Assembly (NCBI GenBank): GCA_039925145.1
Contig: JBDSZL010000040.1
Span: forward strand, 1-61,347
Direction: 5' to 3'
From: JBDSZL01 sp039925145
GTDB taxonomy: Bacteria > Acidobacteriota > Vicinamibacteria > Vicinamibacterales > SCN-69-37
Length of the DNA: 61,347 nt
Position 1 is the first letter of the stretch. The number at the start of each line of letters is the position of its first letter. Under the pieces are notes generated by a model. It was not told the origin of the DNA. It saw only the letters and a list, made by a program, of their open reading frames with translations, and made no database searches. This document shows, piece by piece, positions 16,833 to 24,500 of this stretch. The translations under genes and the position numbers were made by a program.

Positions 16833-17573
16833 ATGGGGATGTTGACGTTTCGCCTGTGGAGAGGCCAGTCCGGAGTCGGGCAGTTTCAGGACTATCGCAC
16901 CGAGGCCGGCGAGGGGATGGTCGTGCTCGACGCCGTGCACGCCATTCAGGCTGAGCAGGCGCCCGATCTGGCCTGCCGCTGGAACTGCAAAGCGGGCAAA
17001 TGCGGGTCGTGCTCCGCCGAGATCAACGGCAAGCCCAAGCTCATGTGCATGACGCGGCTCGACGAGCTGCCGGCGGGCGAGCCGGTCACCGTCGAACCGA
17101 TGCGGACCTTCCCCCACATCCGCGATCTGGTCACCGACGTCTCGTGGAACTTCGAGGTCAAGAAACGTATCAAGGCGTTCAAACCTCGCAAGCCCGATGC
17201 AGCCGACGGCAGCTGGCGCATGCAGCAGGAGGACATCGACCGTGTCCAGGAATTCCGCAAGTGCATCGAGTGCTATCTCTGCCAGGATGTCTGCCACGTC
17301 CTGCGCGATCACCATAAGCACGACGAGTTCATCGGCCCGCGCTTTCTCGTGCACGCGGCGGCCCTCGAGATGCACCCGCTCGACACGGAAGACCGGGTGA
17401 GCGAACTCAAAGAGGCCTTCGGCATCGGCTACTGCAACATCACCAAGTGCTGCACGGTGGCATGCCCGGAGCACATCACGATCACCGACAACGCCATCAT
17501 CCCCCTCAAGGAGCGCGTGGTCGATCGCTTCTACGATCCGATCTCGCGGATGCTGCGGATGTTCAGGGGGTAG
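16833..17573 (+). CDS. sdhB: Succinate dehydrogenase/fumarate reductase iron-sulfur subunit
   Basis: A 246-residue Fe-S subunit. The [2Fe-2S] domain has CRWNCKAGKCGSC and a later KLMC; the C-terminal domain has CIECYLCQDVC for [4Fe-4S] and CNITKCCTVACP for the remaining clusters. It links the SdhA flavin to the membrane anchor. ATG 16833 and an in-frame ATG at 16839 are both possible starts, with GGAAGAAG upstream. It is the last gene of the operon, and a heptanucleotide array starts on the base after its stop. Confidence 0.93.
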   Translation: MGMLTFRLWRGQSGVGQFQDYRTEAGEGMVVLDAVHAIQAEQAPDLACRWNCKAGKCGSCSAEINGKPKLMCMTRLDELPAGEPVTVEPMRTFPHIRDLVTDVSWNFEVKKRIKAFKPRKPDAADGSWRMQQEDIDRVQEFRKCIECYLCQDVCHVLRDHHKHDEFIGPRFLVHAAALEMHPLDTEDRVSELKEAFGIGYCNITKCCTVACPEHITITDNAIIPLKERVVDRFYDPISRMLRMFRG

Positions 17574-17622
17574 GCGGCTTGCGGCTTGCGGCTTGCGGCT
17601 TGCGGCTTGCGGCTTGCGGCTT
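17574..17622 (+). repeat. Heptanucleotide tandem array, (GCGGCTT)x7
   Basis: Seven perfect copies of GCGGCTT follow the sdhB stop codon directly and end in GCGAGACAG. The core GGCTT is shared with the arrays at 40723-40867 and 41634-41668. Confidence 0.9.
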
Positions 17623-17628
17623 GCGAGA

Positions 17629-17947
17629 CAGACTCCGCCACATCATCGAGGTCCCCGCAGGCATCGCTCAACCGATGAGGTTGCTTAGTGGAGTCGAAGA
17701 TCGAAACCGAGCACACGGATCGCCCGCACCGCACTCCGTCGAGTGATGCCGGAGTGAAGGTCCATTGACGGGCGGCGTCGAGCGCCGCCTGGTCAAGCCC
17801 GTAGATGCGGTCGAGTGACTCCCGAACCGGGCATCTTCGACAGTGCCGTCCATGCCCACGACAATTTCGACTCCGATGTGACCGGTGATCATGTTGCGCA
17901 TTATCTCGGCTGTGTACGGCGGGATCACTCGCCGGGTCGGCTGAGCT
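17629..17947 (-). pseudogene. Duplicated, frameshifted TonB C-terminal domain fragment
   Basis: This stretch is a close copy of the last part, and the downstream flank, of the M56/TonB gene at 25973-26295. Its translation starts IPPYTAEIMRNMITGHIGVE and IVVGMDGTVEDAR, then shifts frame because of a one-base loss near 17828; a second one-base loss lies near 17731. The 5' side is cut at about 17947, where the dispersed repeat starts. No start codon or metallopeptidase part is present, so this is debris from a partial duplication. Confidence 0.8.
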
Positions 17948-18039
17948 GTGTCAGAGAGAGCGCGGGACCGGGGAAGGGGGCACCCACCGGGGCGGATGTC
18001 TGAGAACGCCGCTGATGTCGCTAATGCTTCCTATCCTCG
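17948..18039 (+). repeat. Dispersed ~90-bp repeat, copy B
   Basis: It begins GTGTCAGAGAGAGCGCGGGA and ends GCTAATGCTTCCTATCCTCG. It abuts a broken TonB-domain fragment on its left and lies 36 bases past the end of the VWA gene on its right. See copies at 8871-8949 and 20358-20446. Confidence 0.8.
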
Positions 18040-18075
18040 CCTTGCGAGTGTCTTGATCCCTTCGCGCGTTTGTCT

Positions 18076-19983
18076 TTACCGCACTTCGAATCGTGCGGCT
18101 CGCTGGATGTTTATCCGGTTCTGCTGTAGGTCGATGGTCACCAGGTATTGGCCGGCAGGAAGCTGGGCCAGCGGCAAACGAAACTGATAGTCCGCGATCC
18201 TGTCTTGGGTGAAGTCTTCGCTGCGGATACTCGTCGGCATCGTGATCACGTCCCGGCCCTGCGCGTCGATGATCCGAGCCATCACACTAACGCCCCCTGC
18301 GGCCACGGTCTTCGGTGTGAGGAGTCGGATGTATGCCGTGACGCGCGCGTCGCGGTCAAATGCGCGGGCGGTTGTCGGTGCGAGCAGGAGCCAGGTGTCA
18401 AGGGCCGGACTCGCAATCAGACGGGGGCTGGGAGCGACGTGGAACGCCAAGCCTGAAACCGCCAAGGGCACCTTGGAGTAGTTCTCGACGTCGAGGAATG
18501 TAAAGACGCTACCGACCAAGCTTGGGTGATCCTGTTCGACCCTTGCGCGGATCTCGAAGCGACCGGGCGGCAAGACGAACCGGGACAATACTTCGTAGGT
18601 CAACGCAGTTTGGCCCGCAGTTGGCGTCAATGTGAGGGTCTGAGTGTCGGTCGCCAGTTGGCGTCCGTTGGTATCAAATGCCGCGACATTGACGCGGGTT
18701 GTGATCGGCACCTCGGTGGTGACCGGCGCGTCGCGAATGGCAAGGACGGTAGCGACCGCGGCGCGGTCAAGCCGCTGCGGATCTGGCACGGCAAATGACG
18801 TGGCTCGCATGTCGAGAGCTGACATCGGTGTGAGGCCGGCAATCGCTCTCTCAGTGGCCAGCGACGCCCGGGGCGCGTCCATCGCCATGGGGGCCGGCAG
18901 GCGGTAGCCAGCCGGCGCAAGCACTGTGCGTCCCGTGCCGCGGACCTCGACACGAACGCGGTGCAACTTGCCGTCTGCTATTGTCCATTTCGGATGGAAT
19001 CCGAGCAGGTAGGACACCGCGCTTTCTTCGAAGAGCCTCGGGACGATGGCTTCCGGGGCATTGGAGTTGCGCACCGCGCGTCCCCCGGTCTCGTCGGCCA
19101 ACCGCAGGAGGCTCTGTACCGACGAAATCGATGGTGGCGCGTCGCCAATTAGGACGCCAGACGTCATACCCTTCGGATCGACCGCATGAATGACAACCTG
19201 CGCACGTTGTGCCGCAGCGAATAACGCATCGGTCAGCGGCAACGACCACGGCGCACAGAACTGCGCGGGGTCTTCTAACATCGGTAGTTGGCTGCCGATA
19301 TAGAGGAGCATCTTCGGACGATTGACAGCAGCCTGAAGCAGTTCCGCGATCCGACCGATGATTTCAAGCCCGCAGAGATTGCAGAAGCAACTGGAGTTTT
19401 CCCGTGCCCTTTCGTCGAAAACATACCTCTGTGTGCCGATGACGGGACTTTCGATCGCGGTCAGCAGACGCTTGTGGTCTCGGGTGAAGTTAACCGGTGT
19501 CGCGAGATAGGAGTTGTAAACAACGGCCGCCACGTCGTCAGGCCCGAGTTCATCGATCGCCCGCGCGGCAATACGGCGGGCCGCTGCAGTCGGATGTCCG
19601 GGCTCGATGCTTCGATCGAAGAAGATCACGACCATCCGCCCGGCCAGGGGCGCATTCGACGCCACGTCCTCGGCTACCTCGTGTTGCCAGACCGGTTGGG
19701 CCACGGGATGCCCAGTCGCGAAGTCGGCCATATGCAGGGCTACGATCGGCCGGCTTTCGCCGTCCTCGAGCACAGTAAAATCGGTCGCCGTCAGTCCCCG
19801 GACCGGCCTCCGTTGCTGGTCGAGCACCGTCACGTTCAACGTCAGGAGGTCAACACTGGTGCGATAGGCCTGCGGCGTAGCGCTATCGGGCCGCTGCGCG
19901 TGCGTGATCAGCGCTGTGCCCGAGACACCGATGAAACCAAGTGCCGCGACTCTCAGAACCAGTCCACGCCTATGAAAGCCCAT
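18076..19983 (-). CDS. Secreted VWFA-related Acidobacterial domain protein
   Basis: A 635-residue exported protein with a signal peptide (VLRVAALGFIGVSGTALITH) and strong GGGAGG six to nine bases before ATG 19983. The N-terminal module YRTSVDLLTLNVTVLDQQRR then PVRGLTATDFTVLEDG is typical of the VWFA-related family (TIGR03436-like). The VWA core begins MVVIFFDRSIEPGH and its metal-site triad is incomplete relative to DxSxS. A compact Cys cluster CFCNLCG occurs around residue 200. The C-terminal half is a beta-rich region without recognised motif. Function in the cell envelope is unknown. It follows a small secreted-protein gene by 18 bases. Confidence 0.85.
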   Translation of the reverse strand: MGFHRRGLVLRVAALGFIGVSGTALITHAQRPDSATPQAYRTSVDLLTLNVTVLDQQRRPVRGLTATDFTVLEDGESRPIVALHMADFATGHPVAQPVWQHEVAEDVASNAPLAGRMVVIFFDRSIEPGHPTAAARRIAARAIDELGPDDVAAVVYNSYLATPVNFTRDHKRLLTAIESPVIGTQRYVFDERARENSSCFCNLCGLEIIGRIAELLQAAVNRPKMLLYIGSQLPMLEDPAQFCAPWSLPLTDALFAAAQRAQVVIHAVDPKGMTSGVLIGDAPPSISSVQSLLRLADETGGRAVRNSNAPEAIVPRLFEESAVSYLLGFHPKWTIADGKLHRVRVEVRGTGRTVLAPAGYRLPAPMAMDAPRASLATERAIAGLTPMSALDMRATSFAVPDPQRLDRAAVATVLAIRDAPVTTEVPITTRVNVAAFDTNGRQLATDTQTLTLTPTAGQTALTYEVLSRFVLPPGRFEIRARVEQDHPSLVGSVFTFLDVENYSKVPLAVSGLAFHVAPSPRLIASPALDTWLLLAPTTARAFDRDARVTAYIRLLTPKTVAAGGVSVMARIIDAQGRDVITMPTSIRSEDFTQDRIADYQFRLPLAQLPAGQYLVTIDLQQNRINIQRAARFEVR

Positions 19984-20001
19984 GCAGCCTCCCGACAGTT
20001 A

Positions 20002-20340
20002 CTACCGCCCGAAGAAACAATCAACCGTTTCTTGCAGCCTCCAGGCAGCGACGAATCGCTCACCGATGGTATTGCTCCGCGCTAAGCGCTGCCAGGAGAA
20101 ATGATCGTGGCGCCGCGGGCCCCCAAGTGCCTTTCGCCACCAGTCGATTCGGTAGAGTTGCGAACGGGCCCAAGGCAGCCGGAAAACCGTAGAGCTGACC
20201 TGAGGTAGTCTGCGGCAGAGCGTCTGGGCTTGCTTGAAGTATTGCTGCGCGCGCTGTTGATCGACCTGAGCCAACGCAGGCGCTGGATGGCCGATAAACA
20301 CGCACGTCACTATTGCCGCGTAAAACGTTGATGTCCGCAT
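20002..20340 (-). CDS. Small putative secreted protein, possibly degraded
   Basis: A 112-residue frame with a credible signal peptide (STFYAAIVTCVFIGHPAPALA) followed by QVDQQRAQQYFKQAQTLCRR, which looks like the start of a genuine helical protein. After that the translation becomes rich in Arg, Trp and His and loses protein-like character, so a frameshift or deletion is likely. Only 18 bases separate its stop from the VWA gene start. The dispersed repeat copy C lies directly upstream of its start. The original family cannot be named. Confidence 0.4.
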   Translation of the reverse strand: MRTSTFYAAIVTCVFIGHPAPALAQVDQQRAQQYFKQAQTLCRRLPQVSSTVFRLPWARSQLYRIDWWRKALGGPRRHDHFSWQRLARSNTIGERFVAAWRLQETVDCFFGR

Positions 20341-20357
20341 CGTCTACTCTCTGCGGT

Positions 20358-20446
20358 GTGTCAGAGAGAGCGAGGGACCGGGGAAGGGGGCACCCACCGG
20401 GACGGATGTCTGAGAACGCTGATGTCGCTAGTGCTTCCTATCCTCG
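20358..20446 (+). repeat. Dispersed ~90-bp repeat, copy C
   Basis: It begins GTGTCAGAGAGAGCGAGGGA and ends GTGCTTCCTATCCTCG, with a three-base loss relative to copy B near 20419. It lies between the 5' end of the small secreted gene and a 5'-truncated plus-strand gene. Confidence 0.8.
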
Positions 20447-20715
20447 ACGACACGCGCGATGTAACCGCCTATGTGCGCGTCACTCCCCTTCCCGGTTTCG
20501 GGGGGCGTGAAGTCACGTTCACGAAGTCGCTTTCCAAGGGCACGACGTTCACCATCACGAACGCGCGCAGGTGCACGAATTGCCTGTTCGGGACCGAGAT
20601 CGACTACCGGATTGCTGTCGCGAACGCGCCGGACCTCGCGAGCTATCCGGTCTTCGCTCGGGCAGACACGCTCGCCGTTGATGAAGTCGCCTGCACGGCG
20701 GGCTCGCGGCGCTAG
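20447..20715 (+). pseudogene. 3' fragment of an unknown gene, 5' end replaced by the dispersed repeat
   Basis: The frame DDTRDVTAYVRVTPLPGFGG, REVTFTKSLSKGTTFTITNA, then RCTNCLFGTEIDYRIAVANA and a stop at 20713-20715 reads like the C-terminal part of a beta-rich secreted protein with paired cysteines (CTNC). No independent start exists outside the repeat; an ATG at 20422 inside the repeat is in frame and could drive a chimeric product of about 97 residues. The family is unknown. Confidence 0.5.
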
Positions 20716-20771
20716 TCAACGAGCGCGAGCACGCGAAGACCCGATCGTCCCGAGCGGTGTCTAATACCGCC

Positions 20772-21536
20772 ATGCTGGAACTCGAGGACGTCACCAAACG
20801 CTACGGGTCCACGACCGCCGTTAACCGCGTGAGCTTCACGGTGCATCCCGGCAGTGTGCTCGGATACCTGGGCGCCAATGGCTCGGGCAAGTCCACCACC
20901 GTCAAAATGCTCGTGGGTCTGCTGCCGCCAACGAGCGGTCGCATCCTCTACAAAGGCCGAGACATCCAGGACCACCTCGAAGACTACAAGGCCGTGGTCG
21001 GCTACGTGCCAGAGGAGGCGCACGTCTACCCCTACCTCACGGCACCCGAGTACCTGCGGCTCTGCGGCCGCCTGCGCGGGATTGACGCCGGGCCTCTGGA
21101 CGAGAAGATCGCGCGGTTCCTTCGGTTGTTCGGCCTCGATGCGGATCTCCACGCGCCGCTCTCGGCCTTCTCGAAGGGCATGCGGCAGAAGGTCCTGCTC
21201 TCGGCAGCGCTGCTGGACAATCCCGAGATTGTGGTGCTCGACGAAGCCGTATCGGGACTCGACGTCTGGACCGCGCTCGTTCTGCGAAGCATGGTCCAGG
21301 CCCTTGCCGCCGACGGCCGCATGATTTTCTACAGCTCGCACGAACTGGACACGGTGGAGCAGATCAGCACGCGCGTCATCATCCTGCGCGCCGGCCGCGT
21401 CGTGGCGGACGACTCGGCCTCTCGGCTGCGGGAACTGATGCAGGCACCGTCGCTCACGGAGGTCTTCTCGCAATTGGCCGTAAGAGAAAATGTCGGACAG
21501 ATGGCTGATGCGTTGCTGGAGACAGCGCGCCTGTGA
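20772..21536 (+). CDS. ABC transporter ATP-binding protein
   Basis: ATG 20772 gives MLELEDVTKRYGSTTAVNRV; a GTG at 20757 is an alternative. Walker A is GANGSGKST, the ABC signature is the variant FSKGMRQK, Walker B is IVVLDEAVSGLD and the H-loop is SSHELD. These features and the ~254-residue length fit ABC-2-type exporter ATPases. It overlaps the next gene by four bases (GTGA), so it almost certainly energises the first, exporter-like membrane domain of that giant permease. Confidence 0.88.
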   Translation: MLELEDVTKRYGSTTAVNRVSFTVHPGSVLGYLGANGSGKSTTVKMLVGLLPPTSGRILYKGRDIQDHLEDYKAVVGYVPEEAHVYPYLTAPEYLRLCGRLRGIDAGPLDEKIARFLRLFGLDADLHAPLSAFSKGMRQKVLLSAALLDNPEIVVLDEAVSGLDVWTALVLRSMVQALAADGRMIFYSSHELDTVEQISTRVIILRAGRVVADDSASRLRELMQAPSLTEVFSQLAVRENVGQMADALLETARL

Positions 21537-24500
21537 AGGGACGGACCGCTTTCGCCGATGGGCTGGCACGACACCGGGCGTTGATCCGCATATTCTTCGC
21601 CCGCTTCTTCGAGAGCGATCTGGTTGGCGGAGCGCACGACCTGAAGACCGCGTTCTTCGCGCTGCTGGCGTTCTTGTCGGCCCCTGGCGCCCTGATTCCC
21701 GCGTTGATTGCGCAGCATTCGTCGATCCGTCCCGGAAAAGGCAACTGGGGCTCGAGCATGATCGCGCGCTACGACAGCGTCGATGCGCTGCGAGCGTTGA
21801 CGCTGACCGACAAGACCCTCTACCTCGGGTGCGGCCTCGCGGTGACGGGCATCGTGACCACGTTGATGTGGAACAGCCTCCTGCCGGAGCGGCGGGATGC
21901 ACTCGTTCTCGGACCGCTGCCGGTCCGGCCCGCCACCGTGGTTCGGGCGCGGCTGGTGGCCCTGGCGGGCTACATCGCGATGGTGTCAGTCGCCATGCAC
22001 GCGCTGGCATCGTTGTCGTTTGGCCTCTTCCTCGCAGAGGGCAACACCTTCGGGTTCGCGCTGCGTGGCATCGCCGCGCACTTCGCGGCCTCGTGTGCGG
22101 CCAGTGCCTTTGTGTTTCTGGCCATTGTCAGCGTGCAAGCCCTGGTCGTGGCGATCGCCGGACCGCGCGTGTTCTCGCGCGTGTCCCCCATCCTCCAGGT
22201 CACCCTGGTCGCGCTCACCGTCGCGCTGCTGTTGGCTTTGCCGACGATCAGCCAATCCGCGGCCTCGACGCTGGGCCGGACACCGGGCCTGTCGCGGCCG
22301 TGGATTCTGTGGACGCCGGCGCTGTGGTTCCTCGGACTCTACGAGTCGATCCTTGGCACGACGGATCCAATGCTCGGCCAACTCAGCTGGTTTGCTGCCG
22401 CCGCTCTCGGAACCGTCCTCGTCGTCACCGTCGGCACTTATCCGCTCGTATATCGGCGCCTCACAACCTCGGCGCTCGAGACCGGTGGCGGCAAACGCCG
22501 ACACAGAGCCGCCCGACTGCCACAAATGGTGGCTGCGTCGATCTCGCGGAACCCACGGGTTCGGGCCATCTCGGAATTCCTGCTCGTGACCATCGGACGT
22601 TCGGACCTGCACCGCCTCATCGTCGCCGCGTCCGTCGGTCTCACGGTGGCGTGGGGCGCAGCAGCGGTCATCGCGTTGACGCCCGCCGGCATGAGAACTC
22701 CGCCGCCGGCCGTCCTTGCCATTCCGCTGTCCGCACTCGTCTTCCTGCTCGTTGGCTTCAGACTGGCTATCGCCATACCCGTCGAGGCCGCATGTGCGTG
22801 GGTCTTCGAAGTCCGGCACCCGACACGGTCGGAAGTGCGGCAGGCCGTCTGGCGCACGATGGTCTTTCTTGTCGTCCTACCCGTCATCCTTTTGTCGACG
22901 ACTGCCTACTGGCGCTGGTGGGGAACGGCGTTCGCACTCACACACGCCGCGTTCCTGAGTAGCATCGCGGCGCTCATGCTCGAGGTGCTGCTGTGGCGGT
23001 TCGACGGCGTGCCGTGCGCGCAGCCGTGGCGCCCCGAGCGCGCACAACTCGGACGGCTGTGGCCGGCGTACGTCGCGGGCTTCGTCGCTTTCACCAGTGG
23101 CGCTGCCGTCGTCGAGCTGATCTTAGCCACGCTGCTCCTCGCGCCAGGATCGATGGGGCCGCTCGTTGGTCCACGTGTGATCTACTACCTCGTCCCTACG
23201 TTCATCGGGATGGTTCTCGGCATCGCCGCGCTCGTTCGACGGGCAGCGGCCAGCAAGGAGCCAGGCCCCGACGAAGGCAACCTCGAGATTCTGACTGACG
23301 CTCTGCGCGGTGCGGCGGAGGTGCACGCACGGCCACTCAAACGCGGCCCGCCAGTCCTCGAGGACGACCCGGCCCGTCATGTTGGCGTTGCCGGCAGCTT
23401 TCTGGATCCAGTCCGTACGAGCGTCGAGCATGATCCCTGGTACGGCGGTCTCAGCCTGAGGCCAGACCACCTGTGGCGCGATCTGCGGCATGCCTCCCGT
23501 CGGCTCGGACGCGCGCCCATGTTCACGCTGCTATCCGTACTCTCGCTCGCACTCGGGATTGGCGCCACGACAACGATGTACTCGCTGGCGCAAGCGGTCT
23601 TGCTCCGCCCGATGCAGATTCGCGACGCGGACCGCGTGGTGACGATCAGTCGGCGGAACGGCACCGGGGATGCCCTCCTGTCGTGGCTCGATTTCGAGGA
23701 CGTGCGGTCCGCCGAAACAACGTTCGCGGCCGTCGAGGCTTCGAACAGCTTCCCCACCTCGCTCACCGGCCGCGATATGACGACGATGGTCGACGGGATG
23801 GTGGTGACGGGCGGCTATTTTCAGTTGCTCGGTGTCGATGCCGCGGTCGGACGGGTACTGCAGCCAAGCGACGACCGGCCGGACGCGCCTCCCACGGTGC
23901 TCATCTCCGACATGACGTGGCGCACCCGATTCGGTGCCGACCCTGACATTGTGGGCACGGCGATTCACGTCGGCGATGGTGCATACGCCGTTGTCGGTGT
24001 GCTGCCATCGTCCTTCCGGGGCATCCACGTCCGCGTCAGGCAGCCAGCAGTCTGGATGCCGATGGCGCATGCCCCGCTGACGGGTCCTGCCGCTGCGGCG
24101 CACCGGGATGCCTCACGAAGAGAACAGGCCTTTCTCAACGTCCTCGCACGGCTGCTCCCAGCGGGAACTGAGGCTGCCGCCCGATCGCAGGTGCAGGGTC
24201 TTGCTGCGACACTCGACGCCGACGTGCCGTTACCAGCCACCGCAGGGCAAGTGGGAGCTCGTCGGCGCTTGTGGGACGTCACCTCGATCAGCCGTTATGC
24301 GTGGGGCGCCCAGAGCCGGTCTGCGCGGATCGTGGTGATGGTACTGCCAGCCATTGTGCTGCTCGTGGCGTGCACCAACCTCGCGAACCTGGTTTTGTCA
24401 CGTGGCGCGGCAAGAACGCGTGACCTCGCGATTCGGCGCGCGCTCGGCGCGTCTCGATGGACGCTCGTCCGCGGGCAGCTTGTCGAGCATGGCCTCGTCG

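Noticed and set aside
8871..20446. Integron attC sites for the dispersed repeat
   Set aside because: No RYYYAAC/GTTRRRY boxes, and the copies are separated by several kilobases of ordinary genes on both strands.
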